DNA from: an uncultured Corynebacterium sp.
Lineage (GTDB): Bacteria; Actinomycetota; Actinomycetes; Mycobacteriales; Mycobacteriaceae
Assembly: GCA_943914355.1 (NCBI GenBank)
Contig: CALUBS010000016.1
Location: forward strand, 1-54,351
Length of the DNA stretch: 54,351 bases
Direction of reading: 5' to 3'
This document shows positions 35,455 through 45,465 of this stretch, in pieces. The stretch's first letter is position 1. Each line of letters starts with the position of its first letter. Made by a program: the position numbers and the translations under genes. Under the pieces are notes generated by a model. It made no database searches. It saw only the letters and a program-made list of their open reading frames with translations, and was not told the origin of the DNA.

Positions 35455-36141
35455 ATGGCAGAAACCACTCCCCTTTTAGGCCCTGTAGTAGACCAGCTGG
35501 GCACGGATATCGTCAGCGGGGAAATGGCGGAGGGCACGCGGTTTCGCCTTGGGGACATCGAAAAGCGCTTTGGCATCTCCCGCACCGTAGCGCGCGAGGC
35601 CATGCGTACCCTCGAGCATCTGGGGATGGTTTCCTCCGGGCGCCGAGTGGGGCTCAAGGTGCTGCCGCGCAGCAGTTGGGCGGTCTATGATCCCGCCGTT
35701 ATTTCGTGGCGGCTGGCGCACGATAAGACGCGCACGGAACAGGTGGCGCGACTCAACGAGCTGCGCCTTGGTATCGAGCCGGTGGCGGCGCAGCTTGCCG
35801 CGCGCAATGCCAGCCCACAGCAGCGCCGCGAATTGCTGCGACTGGCGGGCCGGCTCAGCGAGCTCGAGACCACCCCTTCCCCCCGGGTAGGCGAAGAACT
35901 CGAAACCGACCTGCAATTTCATACCCTTATCTTGGAGGCCTCCGGCAATGAGATGATCGCGGCGCTGGCACCGGCGTTGCTGACTATCTTGAAGGGCAAA
36001 TCCGTTTTTGGCTCCCGCAAACGGGATCCAATTCGCGGCACCACTCAGCTACATATGGATTTAGCGCGGGAGATTGACGCCGGCGAAGCCGAAGCCGCCG
36101 AGCGCACCTCCCGCGCTATCCTGGACCGCGCCCGCGCTTAG
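35455..36141 (+). CDS. FadR-subfamily GntR transcriptional regulator (GntR1-like by position)
   Basis: A 228-aa regulator: winged helix at residues about 10-75 ([19 protein letters not shown], then [28 protein letters not shown]) and an all-helical FCD-type ligand domain with the metal-binding pattern expected of FadR members ([39 protein letters not shown]). It sits between nrdF and nrdE on the opposite strand, the position of C. glutamicum GntR1, which I recall as a gluconate-responsive regulator; orthology is likely but not proven. Its TAG stop and the nrdE TAA share bases (36138-36141). Confidence 0.85.
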   Translation: MAETTPLLGPVVDQLGTDIVSGEMAEGTRFRLGDIEKRFGISRTVAREAMRTLEHLGMVSSGRRVGLKVLPRSSWAVYDPAVISWRLAHDKTRTEQVARLNELRLGIEPVAAQLAARNASPQQRRELLRLAGRLSELETTPSPRVGEELETDLQFHTLILEASGNEMIAALAPALLTILKGKSVFGSRKRDPIRGTTQLHMDLAREIDAGEAEAAERTSRAILDRARA

Positions 36142-38300
36142 AGCATGCAGGAAACGCAGCCCTCGATCTCGGTGCCTTCCAGCGCCATCTGGCGCACGCG
36201 GATGTAGTACAAGGTCTTAATGCCCTTGCGCCAAGCGTAAATCTGCGCCTTATTCACATCGCGGGTGGTAGCGGTGTCCTTGAAGAACAGCGTCAGCGAT
36301 AGCCCCTGGTCCACGTACTTGGTGGCCTCAGCATAGGTATCAACGATCTTCTCGTAACCAATTTCGTACGAGTCCTTGAAGTACTCCAAGTTGTCGTTAT
36401 CCATATGCGCAGCCGGGTAGTATACGCGGCCGATCTTGCCTTCCTTGCGGATTTCAATCTTGGAGGCAATCGGGTGAATGGACGAGGTGGAATTGTTGAT
36501 ATAGGAAATCGAGCCCGTCGGCGGCACCGCCTGCAGGTTGCGGTTGTAGAGGCCGTGCTTGGCAACGTCCTCCTTCAACTCCGCCCAGTCCTCTGCGGTG
36601 GGAGTGTAGATGGAGGAGGCATCGAAAAGAGCCTTGACCTTCTCCGTGCGCGGCTGGAACTCCGCCGGATCGTAGGAGTCAAAGAACTCGCCACTGGCGT
36701 AATCGGATTCGGGGAACTCGGTAAAGGTCGTGCCGCGCTCGCGGGCAATCTTATTGGAGGCGCGCAGGGCTGCGTACATGATGGCGGCGAAGTAGGCGTT
36801 GGTGAAGTCCAACCCCTCCTCGGATCCGTACTCGATGTTCTCGCGACCCAAGTAACCGTGCAGGTTCATCTGGCCCAAGCCGATGGCGTGTGAGTCATCG
36901 TTGCCCTTGCGCACGGATGGAACGGAATCGATGGAGGTCTTATCCGCCACCGAGGTCAGCCCCCGAATCGCGGTCTCCACCGTTTGGGAGAAGTCCGGCG
37001 AGTCCATGGTCATGGCGATATTCAGCGAACCCAGGTTGCAGGAAATATCGTTGCCCACCTGGTCATAAGAAAGATCCGCGTTGAGCTCGGAAGCGGAGTT
37101 GACCTGCAATATCTCCGAGCACAGGTTGGACATATTGATGCGGGAGGTCTTGACCGGGTTGGCGCGGTTTACCGTATCTTCATACATGATGTACGGGTAG
37201 CCGGACTCGAACTGCAGCTCCGCCACGGTTTGGAAGAAGTGGCGCGCGTTGATCTTCTTCTTCCGGATGCGCGGATCCTCCACCATTTCTTCGTAATGCT
37301 CGGTAACGGAGATATCGCCGAAGGCCTTGCCGTAGACGCGCTCGACGTCGTACGGCGAGAACAGGTACATGTCGTCGTTGTTCTTGGCCAGCTCGAAGGT
37401 GATATCCGGGATCACCACGCCCAAGGACAGGGTCTTAATGCGGATCTTTTCATCCGCGTTCTCGCGCTTGGTGTCGAGGAAGTTCATGATGTCCGGGTGG
37501 TGGGCGTTGAGGTACACCGCGCCCGCACCCTGGCGCGCACCGAGCTGGTTAGCGTAGGAGAATGCATCCTCCAGCATCTTCATCACAGGGATGACGCCAG
37601 AAGACTGGTTCTCAATGTGCTTAATCGGCGCGCCGGATTCGCGGATATTGGACAGCAGCAGGGCCACGCCGCCGCCGCGCTTGGACAGTTGCAGCGCGGA
37701 GTTGATGGAACGACCGATAGATTCCATATTGTCTTCGATGCGGAGCAGGAAGCAGGAAACCAATTCGCCGCGCTGCTGCTTGCCGGCATTCAGGAAGGTT
37801 GGCGTAGCCGGCTGGAAGCGGCCGGTCATGATCTCATCGACGAGGCGCTCTGCCAGCTCACCATCGCCATCACCAAGGAAAAGCGCCGTCATGGAGACGC
37901 GGTCCTCAAAGCGCTCCAGGTACCGGCGGCCGTCGAAGGTCTTCAGCGTATAGCTGGTGTAGTACTTATAGGCGCCAAGGAAGGACTTGAAGCGGAACTT
38001 ATAAGAGTAGGCGCGCTTGAATAGGGACTTGATGAACTCGAAGTCATAAGCCTCAATGACCGCTGGGTCATAGTACTTATTGCGCACCAGGTAATCGATC
38101 TTCTCTTCCAAGTCGTGGAAGTAGACCGTGTTCTGATTAACGTGCTGCAAGAAGAACTGATTGGCGGCCTCGCGGTCCTTATCAAATTGAATCTTGCCGT
38201 CTCCGTCGTAGAGATTCAGCATTGCGTTGAGCGCGTGGTAATCCAGCTGCTCTTCCTGCGATACTGGCTCTGCTACGGTCTTTCCCAATTGCGTACTCAC
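36138..38300 (-). CDS. nrdE: Class Ib ribonucleotide reductase alpha subunit
   Basis: Catalytic subunit reducing ribonucleoside diphosphates, 720 aa. It lacks the long N-terminal ATP cone, as class Ib enzymes do. Visible motifs: [20 protein letters not shown] with an active-site Cys, NLCSEILQ with the radical-site Cys, [33 protein letters not shown] near the C-terminus, and the redox pair CVSC at the extreme C-terminus that is re-reduced by NrdH. It starts at a GTG. It is third in the nrdH-nrdI-nrdE operon. Confidence 0.97.
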   Translation of the reverse strand: MSTQLGKTVAEPVSQEEQLDYHALNAMLNLYDGDGKIQFDKDREAANQFFLQHVNQNTVYFHDLEEKIDYLVRNKYYDPAVIEAYDFEFIKSLFKRAYSYKFRFKSFLGAYKYYTSYTLKTFDGRRYLERFEDRVSMTALFLGDGDGELAERLVDEIMTGRFQPATPTFLNAGKQQRGELVSCFLLRIEDNMESIGRSINSALQLSKRGGGVALLLSNIRESGAPIKHIENQSSGVIPVMKMLEDAFSYANQLGARQGAGAVYLNAHHPDIMNFLDTKRENADEKIRIKTLSLGVVIPDITFELAKNNDDMYLFSPYDVERVYGKAFGDISVTEHYEEMVEDPRIRKKKINARHFFQTVAELQFESGYPYIMYEDTVNRANPVKTSRINMSNLCSEILQVNSASELNADLSYDQVGNDISCNLGSLNIAMTMDSPDFSQTVETAIRGLTSVADKTSIDSVPSVRKGNDDSHAIGLGQMNLHGYLGRENIEYGSEEGLDFTNAYFAAIMYAALRASNKIARERGTTFTEFPESDYASGEFFDSYDPAEFQPRTEKVKALFDASSIYTPTAEDWAELKEDVAKHGLYNRNLQAVPPTGSISYINNSTSSIHPIASKIEIRKEGKIGRVYYPAAHMDNDNLEYFKDSYEIGYEKIVDTYAEATKYVDQGLSLTLFFKDTATTRDVNKAQIYAWRKGIKTLYYIRVRQMALEGTEIEGCVSCML

Positions 38301-38354
38301 AGCTGACGCGACCTTTCTTAAAATCAGGATTCTATTAGGTGTGTCGCACCGCGG

Positions 38355-38786
38355 CTAGGCTGCCCCATCCAGTCCCAACTGGGAAGCATTAGCCAGCAGG
38401 CCTTCGCGACAAATTTTTATATCTTCATCGTTTCCGAGCAATTCGAAACGATATACATAGGGCACCTTACATTTGGCGCTGATGACGTCACCAGCCTTGC
38501 CAAAATCGGCGCCGAAGTTGCTATTTCCTCCGGCGATAACCGCCCGAATAAAACTGCGGTTGTGCTCATTATTAAGGAATCTAATTACCTGCACCGGTAC
38601 GGGCCGGGAGTTTTGGTGGCTAATGGAAGCTCCTCCGCCGTAGGTGGGACACACCAAGACGAAAGGCTCGTTGACCACTAGCGGCTCATCGGTGCGGCGC
38701 AGGGGGATTCGCGCGCTAGGGAAACCTAGCTTCTGCACGAACCGGTGCGTATTTTCCGTAGTAGAGGAAAAATACACGACCAACAT
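38355..38786 (-). CDS. nrdI: Flavodoxin-like NrdI
   Basis: A 143-aa flavodoxin-like protein that generates the oxidant for the dimanganese NrdF cofactor. The FMN phosphate loop is [15 protein letters not shown] at residues 3-17, with VCPTYGGG and [16 protein letters not shown] forming the flavin loops. A strong GGAGGGAGG ribosome site precedes it. It sits between nrdH (24-nt gap) and nrdE (54-nt gap). Confidence 0.96.
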   Translation of the reverse strand: MLVVYFSSTTENTHRFVQKLGFPSARIPLRRTDEPLVVNEPFVLVCPTYGGGASISHQNSRPVPVQVIRFLNNEHNRSFIRAVIAGGNSNFGADFGKAGDVISAKCKVPYVYRFELLGNDEDIKICREGLLANASQLGLDGAA

Positions 38787-38810
38787 GACGGCACCTCCCT
38801 CCTCGGCTAC

Positions 38811-39050
38811 TTACGCAGAGGCGGCTAGCTCGGCAAGGTTCTTGATGCGGTCGGGGCGGAAGCCGGACCAGTGCCCGCCGTTGGCTTCTACGACGGGTGC
38901 TTGGACGTAGCCCAGAGCCATAATGTAGTCACGGGCCTCATCGTCCACGGTGACATCTACCACGTTGTAATCCAGACCCGCGCGATCAAGGGCCTTCTTG
39001 GTGGCATTGCACTGAACGCAAGCAGGCTTGGTGTAGACGGTGATAGACAT
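38811..39050 (-). CDS. nrdH: NrdH redoxin
   Basis: A 79-aa glutaredoxin-fold protein with thioredoxin-like specificity that reduces NrdE. The redox motif is CVQC at residues 11-14, with the NrdH signature WSGFRPDRI near residue 62. GGGAG precedes the ATG. It is the first gene of nrdHIE, with tandem NrdR boxes about 105-150 nt upstream. Confidence 0.96.
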   Translation of the reverse strand: MSITVYTKPACVQCNATKKALDRAGLDYNVVDVTVDDEARDYIMALGYVQAPVVEANGGHWSGFRPDRIKNLAELAASA

Positions 39051-39155
39051 AATAACTCCCTAAAATCCTTTTGCGAGATAGCTTTTGCTCGTAGAAAGCG
39101 GAGGTTCTGACCCCTTTTCAGGCCACTTCCTGCACCGCTCTGAGCGACACCAACG

Positions 39156-39203
39156 ACACTATACTTTGGGGGAATTGACCGCAACTAACACAACATATAG
39201 TAG
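39156..39203 (-). promoter_or_regulatory. Tandem NrdR boxes and -10 box of nrdHIE
   Basis: Two 16-nt sites resemble the NrdR consensus ACACTATATATAGTGT: ACACTATACTTTGGGG (39156-39171) and ACACAACATATAGTAG (39188-39203). Their starts are 32 nt apart, three helical turns, the usual NrdR pair spacing. The first contains TATAGT on the - strand, a good -10 box for nrdH. The gap from 39051 to 39419 also holds a far inverted repeat and the L36 terminator but no gene that I could support. Confidence 0.75.
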
Positions 39204-39243
39204 TTACACCCATGATATTCCCAGGAGGGCCAGGGGCGAGACC

Positions 39244-39330
39244 CCACATGTTGACCGCCCCGGCACCCAACCGTGAAACTACACGCCTGACATTCCTGCG
39301 GGTTTACCTTCTATTCACCTAAACATGTGG
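39244..39330. repeat. Distant 9-bp inverted repeat in the nrdH-rpmJ gap
   Basis: CCACATGTT (39244-39252) and AACATGTGG (39322-39330) are perfect inverted copies 69 nt apart in DNA with no gene. They could close a structured RNA or be paired protein sites. No promoter or terminator was matched to it with confidence. Confidence 0.35.
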
Positions 39331-39363
39331 CAAAGTTCACATTCTGGCGTCGAAGCGTAGAAA

Positions 39364-39403
39364 TAAAAAATCCGCCCCGCTCCAAATTCTCGGAGGAGGC
39401 GGA
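39364..39403 (-). terminator. Terminator of rpmJ
   Basis: TCCGCCCCGCTCC and GGAGGAGGCGGA pair with few mismatches over an 8-nt loop; the + strand A run (39364-39370) is the T run on the - strand. It lies 17 nt after the L36 stop. Confidence 0.82.
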
Positions 39404-39419
39404 CTTTCTTAAGTTTCAA

Positions 39420-39542
39420 TTAGCCCTGACGGGCCTTGAAACGGGGATCCTTCTTGTTGATCACGAAGACCTTACCGTGGCGGCGAATAACCTGGGCGCC
39501 CGGCTTCTTCTTCAGCGACCGAAGGGACTTACGGACCTTCAT
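39420..39542 (-). CDS. rpmJ: 50S ribosomal protein L36, cysteine-free type
   Basis: A 40-residue ribosomal protein starting [15 protein letters not shown] and ending DPRFKARQG. It has the L36 shape but none of the zinc-ribbon cysteines, so it is the C-minus (zinc-independent, YkgO-like) form. AAGGAG lies 7 nt before the ATG and a hairpin terminator follows. A zinc-binding L36 copy would be expected in the main ribosomal operon elsewhere. I did not recognise a Zur site upstream. The 127-nt stretch to the transporter gene holds only its leader and a hairpin around the transporter stop (39646-39676). Confidence 0.93.
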   Translation of the reverse strand: MKVRKSLRSLKKKPGAQVIRRHGKVFVINKKDPRFKARQG

Positions 39543-39669
39543 CGGGCGCTCCTTTCGTTATGCGCAATCTACATGCGGTTGAGTAAATAAAGCACGGACT
39601 GGGAATCCCCAGCCATGACACGAGGAATAATTTTACCTCACGCGGCCATTAAGACCAAAACACTAGGAC

Positions 39670-41028
39670 TTAATGGGGTGCGGATTCCCGCGAGTAGCGG
39701 GATTTCATCTCCTCGCCTACCTCATCCAGGCTACGTCCCATGGTCTCTGGTACCAAAATGCGGGTGTAGCCGATGGCGATGAGCCCCAGCACGCCAAAGA
39801 CTCCAAAGGCCACCGGGCCGGTGAGCCACTCCACCAGCGGCAGGAAGTACTGGGCCACGGCCCAGTTGGTGGCCCACAGCGAGAGCCCGGCGATGCCCAT
39901 GCCCAAGCCGCGTACCTGCAGGGGCACGAGCTCCGAGATGAGCAGCCAGGTCGTCGGCGAGACCGCTGCTTGCTGGAAGGCAATGAACGAGGCCATGAAT
40001 ACCAGCGAGACCATCGCCATCGTGGTGGAATCGGCTGCGTGCGAGTACGCCACGGACAAGATGAATAGCGAAATCACGTTGCCGGTCAGGCCGATAAGCA
40101 GCAGGCGCTTGCGGCCAATACGGTCGACCACCTTGAGGCCCACCCAGCAGGCGATGACGGAGACCACACCAATGACAATCGAGGTATAGACCGAGTTGGT
40201 GGTGGAAATTCCTACCTGGCTCATCATGGTGGGCGCGAAGTAGACGATGGCATTAACGCCAGTAATCTGCTGGGTCAGCCCCATCAGCATGGCGAGCAAT
40301 ACCGTCACTTGCATCCAGCGATTGGCCTTCAGCGCCTTCCACTCGGAGCCGCTGGAACGACGCGCCGTCTCCTGGGAGGTAAGCTCCGCCAGATCCACCC
40401 CGGCGCGGCTTGCGACCTCGCGGGCCCGCGACATCTTATTGTGCGTGGCCAACCAGACTGGGGTTTCTGGCAAGAAGATCATCCCCACAGCCAGGGCCGC
40501 ACCCGGTACGGCCGCAAGTCCCAGCATCCATTCCCAGCTTTCAGTGGGCGCGAGGGCCGAGTTCACCAGGTAGGCCAGCAACTGGCCTACCACGATCAAC
40601 AGGGTATTCAGGGAGACCATGCGTCCGCGGATCTTGGCTGGCACCATCTCCGAGATATACATGGGCGAAACAATGGATACCGCACCGACGGCAAAGCCCA
40701 GGAAGGTACGGGCCGTGGCTAGCATGGTGACCGAGCCCGCCAGTGCACACCAGATGGAGCCCAAAACAAAGATGATGCCGCCGGCAATCAGCGTAAAGCG
40801 GCGGCCAAACCGGTCCGCAATGCGGCCTGCGGTCAAAGCACCTACCGCGGCACCTACCAGCAGCATGGAGGTCACCCACCCCTCTTGGTGGGCTGTCATA
40901 TTAAATTCCGGGGTGATATACAGCAAAGCACCGGACATCACGCCGGTGTCGTATCCAAATAATAAACCGCCAAGGGCGGCAATTGCTGCAACTACCTTGA
41001 CATAACTTTCTTTATTCACAGCACGCAA
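39670..41028 (-). CDS. MFS sugar/proton symporter
   Basis: A 452-aa sugar porter-family transporter with twelve spans. Signature segments are [16 protein letters not shown] near residue 20, [19 protein letters not shown] after span 6, [15 protein letters not shown] in span 7, DRIGRKRLL and [13 protein letters not shown] after span 12. The family takes up hexoses, pentoses or inositol; the cargo is not readable. The start is a TTG at 41028 or a GTG at 41019; neither has a clear ribosome site, and only 18 nt separate it from the divergent nadE ATG. An 8-bp inverted repeat (39646-39653 with 39669-39676) encloses its stop codon. Confidence 0.9.
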   Translation of the reverse strand: MRAVNKESYVKVVAAIAALGGLLFGYDTGVMSGALLYITPEFNMTAHQEGWVTSMLLVGAAVGALTAGRIADRFGRRFTLIAGGIIFVLGSIWCALAGSVTMLATARTFLGFAVGAVSIVSPMYISEMVPAKIRGRMVSLNTLLIVVGQLLAYLVNSALAPTESWEWMLGLAAVPGAALAVGMIFLPETPVWLATHNKMSRAREVASRAGVDLAELTSQETARRSSGSEWKALKANRWMQVTVLLAMLMGLTQQITGVNAIVYFAPTMMSQVGISTTNSVYTSIVIGVVSVIACWVGLKVVDRIGRKRLLLIGLTGNVISLFILSVAYSHAADSTTMAMVSLVFMASFIAFQQAAVSPTTWLLISELVPLQVRGLGMGIAGLSLWATNWAVAQYFLPLVEWLTGPVAFGVFGVLGLIAIGYTRILVPETMGRSLDEVGEEMKSRYSRESAPH

Positions 41029-41046
41029 TTGTGTCAGGTTACTACG

Positions 41047-41868
41047 ATGAACGTCATGTCACCCGATGCCGAAAACTTGCAACAATCCATCATAAAACAG
41101 CTGGATGTACGCCCCTTTATCGATCCAGAAGAGGAAGTTGCCCGCCGCGTAGATTTCCTCGTGGAATACTTGGAACTGACCCGTGCCAAAGGCTACGTGC
41201 TAGGCATTTCCGGCGGCCAGGATTCCACCTTGGCGGGAAAGCTCGCCCAGATGGCAGTAGAGCGGGTAGAAGGCGCCGATTTTTGGGCCGTACGCCTGCC
41301 CCACGGCACGCAGGCCGATGAGGACGATGCCCAGATCGCCCTTGATTTCATCCACCCCGATCACCGGGTCACCGTTGATATTCAGCCGGCCACCGCGGCG
41401 CTGAGCCAAGAAGTGGCGCGCGCGGTGAACCAAGATTCCTTGAATGATTTCAATCGCGGCAATGCCAAGGCGCGCCTGCGCATGACCGCGCAATATGCCA
41501 TCGCCGGCGAGGTGGGCGCGCTGGTTGTAGGTACGGATCACGCAGCCGAAAACGTCACCGCGTTCTATACCAAGTGGGGCGATGGCGCAGCGGATCTCCT
41601 CCCTTTGGCCGGGCTAAATAAGCGCCAAGGCGCGGCATTGCTCAAGCACTTAGGTGCGCCAGAGTCCACGTGGTCCAAGGTCCCTACCGCGGATTTGGAA
41701 GACGATAAACCGCAGCTTCCCGATGAAGAGGCGCTCGGCGTCACCTACGCCCACATCGATGACTACTTAGAGGGCAAGGCGGTTCCCGATGCCTCCCGCG
41801 AACGCATCGAAACCTTGTGGCACCGAGGTGGCCATAAGCGCCAGATGCCACAGGGTCCAACCAGCTAA
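41047..41868 (+). CDS. nadE: Ammonia-dependent NAD synthetase
   Basis: Converts nicotinate adenine dinucleotide to NAD using ammonia. The 273-aa product has the ATP-pyrophosphatase loop [13 protein letters not shown] near residue 56, [38 protein letters not shown] and the C-terminal HKRQMP motif. No glutaminase domain is present, so it is the short type, like E. coli NadE. Start ATG at 41047 follows AGG; an ATG at 41056 is possible. Its stop shares bases (CTAA, 41865-41868) with the convergent kinase-like gene. Confidence 0.95.
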   Translation: MNVMSPDAENLQQSIIKQLDVRPFIDPEEEVARRVDFLVEYLELTRAKGYVLGISGGQDSTLAGKLAQMAVERVEGADFWAVRLPHGTQADEDDAQIALDFIHPDHRVTVDIQPATAALSQEVARAVNQDSLNDFNRGNAKARLRMTAQYAIAGEVGALVVGTDHAAENVTAFYTKWGDGAADLLPLAGLNKRQGAALLKHLGAPESTWSKVPTADLEDDKPQLPDEEALGVTYAHIDDYLEGKAVPDASRERIETLWHRGGHKRQMPQGPTS

Positions 41869-42602
41869 GCCAGCGCCTCTAGCGTGGCGAGCGCCGCGCG
41901 CTCTAGCGGCCGGTTATACGCCGAGCCGTGGGTGAGCGCGTGTACTGCCAGTGGGTGCAGTTGGTGCATGGGAATCCAGGTCTCAATATCCTGCGGCGCC
42001 CCATAGCCGCGGAAGATTTCCTCTATATAGGGCGCGCCGAATAGCGCCAACATGCCCAAATCCGTGTGGGGATGTCCGCCGTGAGCGGCGGGGTCGATCA
42101 TGATGCCACCCTGGGCATCGAAAAGCAGGTTGCCCGCCCACAGGTCACCGTGGATGCGTGCGGGGGCCACATCCCAGCTGCGGGCGGCGATCGCATCGCA
42201 AGCGCGCTTAACCAAGTCCCTTTGCGCGGTACTTATTCCGGCCGGCTCCGCAAAGGGCAGCACGCGCTGCTGGGCATAGAATTCACCCCAGTTATCGGTG
42301 GGCGTGCACTCCTGCTCGATGGTGCCGATGAAGTTTTTGCCTTCCCACCCCTCCGGCGCACTGCCAAAGGCCGGCGCCCCAGCGCGGTGCACGCGCGCGA
42401 GCTCTGCACCAAATTTTCGCGCGGCCTCTGAAGTGGGCACTACCTCGTTGATGCGTTCTGTAACGATTTCCTTGTCGTCGGCGCTAATTACTGTGGCTAC
42501 CGCATCCGTGGCTTCACCCAACCACCGGAGGCCGGCAGCCTCAGCACCAGCTTGGTCTTTATCGCTTACTTGCTTCGCAAAGGTCTGCATATTGACCAGC
42601 AT
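41865..42602 (-). CDS. Fructosamine kinase-like phosphotransferase
   Basis: A 245-aa APH-fold protein of the fructosamine-3-kinase family, which phosphorylates glycated amines so they can be removed. The catalytic loop [13 protein letters not shown] is near residues 148-160 and the magnesium-binding [17 protein letters not shown] follows. The N-lobe is short: relatives are about 280-290 aa, and the first nucleotide-binding strands look reduced, so activity is less certain. Start at 42602, or ATG at 42590. Confidence 0.85.
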   Translation of the reverse strand: MLVNMQTFAKQVSDKDQAGAEAAGLRWLGEATDAVATVISADDKEIVTERINEVVPTSEAARKFGAELARVHRAGAPAFGSAPEGWEGKNFIGTIEQECTPTDNWGEFYAQQRVLPFAEPAGISTAQRDLVKRACDAIAARSWDVAPARIHGDLWAGNLLFDAQGGIMIDPAAHGGHPHTDLGMLALFGAPYIEEIFRGYGAPQDIETWIPMHQLHPLAVHALTHGSAYNRPLERAALATLEALA

Positions 42603-42723
42603 AACCGCTTCAGTAGCACACCAGGTTAGGACGGAAAAGTGATTACATATCCCACACCCTAATTGACAGCTTTTACCATTTAGTTTATTGGCCTACGGCG
42701 CACTAAGATGCTGCATATAAAGC

Positions 42724-42741
42724 ATTTACCGAATGGTAAAT
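42724..42741. promoter_or_regulatory. Inverted repeat upstream of the first SGNH gene
   Basis: ATTTACC-GAAT-GGTAAAT is a perfect 7-bp dyad, lying just after a TATAAA -10-like box (about 42715) and before the ribosome site. It could be an operator or a leader hairpin. Confidence 0.4.
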
Positions 42742-42754
42742 TGTCTCTCTCGAA

Positions 42755-43615
42755 TTGAAAAGGATAACTATAATCGGAATTAACAGTATTAAAAAGAAGA
42801 TCGCCGGTGGTCTCCTCGCACTTGGTGCCGCCTTGACGATGGCCCAGTCTGCCAACGCAGCAGAGCCCCACGGAAAGGAAATGGTCACTTTCGGCGACTC
42901 TTTTTCCGCTAACGGCGGCGCCCCTGGGGACCGCGCAGCAGTCAGCCCCTTCTCTATCCCTGGTATTCCAGTCCACACGTGTGGCAATGACACCCACAAC
43001 TGGCCACACCAAACCGCCCGGAATCTCGGCCACAGCCTTGCGGACTACACATGCAACGGAACCAGTTATTGGGTAGCTGCCCACGTCGAACACGCGATCC
43101 GTACCGGAAATATCGGCCCCGATACGAAAGAAGTCGCCTTCATGTATGGCGGCTTACAGCCTGGCTCCTATGTCGATGCACTGGCTAACGCCGCCGCCCC
43201 AAATATCCCTAAGGGCTCAACCTACCGCGGATTACTGACCGCACAATTCGATAAAATTCGGTCCGTCGCCCCGAATGCCCGCATCACAATGGTCAACTAC
43301 ATCCCGATGACGGTTAATGACACCCTCTGTGTGATCAATGACGACCGGATGCAGCTGCCACTGTCCATCCCTGGTGTTACTGGCGCCGAAGAAGAGTTCA
43401 ACCGCGAAATCGGACGTGCCGCAGACTCCCTTGGCGTGAACTTCATCGATCTACACAACCAAGCGAAAACGCACGATCCTTGCCAGCCGGATACCAACCA
43501 CCGGTGGGCTGTCATTGCTAAGACCCCCACGGCTCCTTCCGTGATGCCTATGCACCCAACTGATGTAGGGCACACAGGAATGGCAGGTATTATTACCAAT
43601 GGTCTAAGGAACTAG
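42755..43615 (+). CDS. Secreted SGNH/GDSL hydrolase, first of a tandem pair
   Basis: A secreted esterase/lipase-like protein. A Sec signal (KKKIAGGLLALGAALTMAQSANA) precedes the mature domain, where FGDSFS is the block I serine motif and MPMHPTDVGH supplies the C-terminal Asp/His. Where the family has Gly-x-Asn-Asp in block III, this protein has MYGGLQPGSY, so the oxyanion Asn appears lost. The start is unclear: TTG at 42755 has no ribosome site before it, while AAAAGG at 42758-42763 sits inside the frame, 6 nt ahead of an ATA and 9 nt ahead of an ATC codon. A non-standard start is possible. A paralog follows after 44 nt. Confidence 0.8.
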   Translation: MKRITIIGINSIKKKIAGGLLALGAALTMAQSANAAEPHGKEMVTFGDSFSANGGAPGDRAAVSPFSIPGIPVHTCGNDTHNWPHQTARNLGHSLADYTCNGTSYWVAAHVEHAIRTGNIGPDTKEVAFMYGGLQPGSYVDALANAAAPNIPKGSTYRGLLTAQFDKIRSVAPNARITMVNYIPMTVNDTLCVINDDRMQLPLSIPGVTGAEEEFNREIGRAADSLGVNFIDLHNQAKTHDPCQPDTNHRWAVIAKTPTAPSVMPMHPTDVGHTGMAGIITNGLRN

Positions 43616-43659
43616 GCCCTACCCCTCCCCTATTCCCAGAAAATAAACGCGGAGTAAAA

Positions 43660-44457
43660 GTGAAGCGTATTAATAAGCTCGCCGCAGCTGCTACTTTCAT
43701 CACAGCGCTTGTGGGCACGAGTACCGTTGGCACAGCTGCAGTCCCAGGAAACACTGTTCTCGTTGGTGACAGTATTGTAGCCAACCCAACCTTCACCGAC
43801 CATGCACTGAACAAGGCACATAAGAAGGCCAATACCGGAGTAGGTTGCGTTACCGATAACGCCATTGCCACTGAGATGAACAATGTTTCCGGTGCACACG
43901 TTGACCAGTACCAATGCGCAGGTGCCTCTTTAGCCACTGGCGGTATTCACGTCGATAACTCTCTCCGAAAGGCAGCAGAAGACGGCAACCTCAACCACGA
44001 GACCAAAAATGTCGTCATCGTTGCCGGCGCAAATGACACTTACCCCTACAAATCGGATATCGAGGCTTCCGACCGTGCGATTCGCGGTGGTCTCCGCAGT
44101 GCACTCGATATAGCCCACCAACATGCGCCAAATGCCAAGGTGACTGTCGTAGGTTACCCGCGCATTACCCGGGAGAACACCACTTGCCTGACCTCTTCGA
44201 TCATTCCCCTGCCTATCGCAGCCGTCTCTGATACAGAGCAGCGCCTGCAAAACACCCTGCGCGAAGTGTCCGAGCAAAACGGCGCAACATTCTTAGATGC
44301 ACAGCCCATATCTGAAGGACATGACATGTGCTCCCCAGACCGCTGGTGGGTTAACCTCGTTGACCCAGTACCACCAGCTCCCGGCAACCTACCACTGCAC
44401 CTTAATGCCCACGGCACCGCAGCTTATGGCCAGTTCATCGGCCACGCTCTGCAGTAA
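43660..44457 (+). CDS. Secreted SGNH/GDSL hydrolase, second of a tandem pair
   Basis: A 265-aa secreted hydrolase similar to its upstream neighbour. A Sec signal of about 27 residues ends at GTAA. Block I is LVGDSIV, block III GANDTYPY (intact Gly-x-Asn-Asp), and block V LPLHLNAHGTAAYG with the catalytic His. Four cysteines probably form disulfides outside the cell. The GTG start has GGAG 5 nt ahead. Such proteins cleave acyl esters of lipids or surface glycans. A strong bidirectional terminator follows. Confidence 0.88.
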   Translation: MKRINKLAAAATFITALVGTSTVGTAAVPGNTVLVGDSIVANPTFTDHALNKAHKKANTGVGCVTDNAIATEMNNVSGAHVDQYQCAGASLATGGIHVDNSLRKAAEDGNLNHETKNVVIVAGANDTYPYKSDIEASDRAIRGGLRSALDIAHQHAPNAKVTVVGYPRITRENTTCLTSSIIPLPIAAVSDTEQRLQNTLREVSEQNGATFLDAQPISEGHDMCSPDRWWVNLVDPVPPAPGNLPLHLNAHGTAAYGQFIGHALQ

Positions 44458-44466
44458 GTAGGAAGA

Positions 44467-44505
44467 AAATATCCCGCATAGTTTTGAACTATGCGGGATA
44501 TTTTT
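44467..44505. terminator. Bidirectional terminator between SGNH and cutinase genes
   Basis: ATATCCCGCATAGT and ACTATGCGGGATAT form a 14-bp perfect stem with a 5-nt loop; a T run follows on the + strand and TTTT on the - strand. Confidence 0.93.
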
Positions 44506-44518
44506 ATGAGTTTTCTGG

Positions 44519-45355
44519 TTAGTGGTTATTGATCCAATCGATGCCTGCCTGAAATTCAGCACCACCGTACTGCAGGTGCGCAAGTTGTCCGCGCAACAGG
44601 TTTATATTATCCATTGGGCCATGCTGCGCAGCCTCACCTACGATCTGCTGCAGAGGAAGCTTGCCGTGTACCGCGTCCACTTCCATGGACGGGGATACCA
44701 ATCCCAGATATTCCTGTGGGTAGTTACAAATAATATCCTGCGGGTTGCAAACCTCAAGCACGTCAGCCCCCAGTTCGCCGTACCCACCGTCGAGGTGGCC
44801 TAGCGCGCCGGTCGCATTGGACATGTCATCGTGATACTGCGCAGCACCATTACCGCCTTGATACGGGTTGGCATAGAGGGCTGCAGATGCAAACCTATCT
44901 TTATCAAGTGGTCCGCGCCCGTGCGCTGCATCGTTGATGATGCGTGCGGAAATATCTGCTCCCTCGGAGTAGCCGACCAAGGAAATCTTACTATTCGGGC
45001 AATCATTCTGGATTTGCTGGATCTTAGCTGCCGTGCGGTTATATCCTTCGTTAGAAGAGTCAGAATATTTCGACACAGCAAATGGGAAGGCCTGGTAGCC
45101 CACAAAGGTGGCGTTCGTATCCGGCTGGAGTCCGAGCTTTACGCCCATCTGTCCGGTAATCAGACCGTGCGGAACATCCGAAGGTGCTGACGGAATAGTA
45201 TTCGCTCCGCCAGGAACAAAAACGACCTGCTGATTAGCACACGTCGGAGCAGACATTGGGTTCCCAGGAATCGCCGCAGTGGCGGCGGGAGCAGAAAGTG
45301 CAAGTGCGGCTGCAGAGATTGCGCCAGCAGCCGCAGCTTTCACAGTAAGATCCAT
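44519..45355 (-). CDS. Secreted cutinase-family lipase/esterase
   Basis: A 278-aa secreted serine hydrolase. The Sec signal is MDLTVKAAAAGAISAAALALSAPAATA. The cutinase motif is intact: nucleophile in LVGYSEGADI, CNPQDIICNYP with the catalytic Asp between disulfide cysteines, and DAVHGKLP with the His. Corynebacterial and mycobacterial relatives cleave lipids or carry phospholipase activity. The ATG at 45355 has GGGAA just ahead; ATG at 45367 or TTG at 45373 would lengthen the signal. It faces two other secreted lipolytic enzymes, so this is a small lipid-degradation locus. Confidence 0.9.
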   Translation of the reverse strand: MDLTVKAAAAGAISAAALALSAPAATAAIPGNPMSAPTCANQQVVFVPGGANTIPSAPSDVPHGLITGQMGVKLGLQPDTNATFVGYQAFPFAVSKYSDSSNEGYNRTAAKIQQIQNDCPNSKISLVGYSEGADISARIINDAAHGRGPLDKDRFASAALYANPYQGGNGAAQYHDDMSNATGALGHLDGGYGELGADVLEVCNPQDIICNYPQEYLGLVSPSMEVDAVHGKLPLQQIVGEAAQHGPMDNINLLRGQLAHLQYGGAEFQAGIDWINNH

Positions 45356-45465
45356 ATGATTTCCCATTTTCAAAAAGGTTCCAACGGTTTACACGGGTTA
45401 CATTACATGATTCTTTGTTAACAGGCGACACCACCAACACACGGTGAACCAGACGTGTTTTCGCA

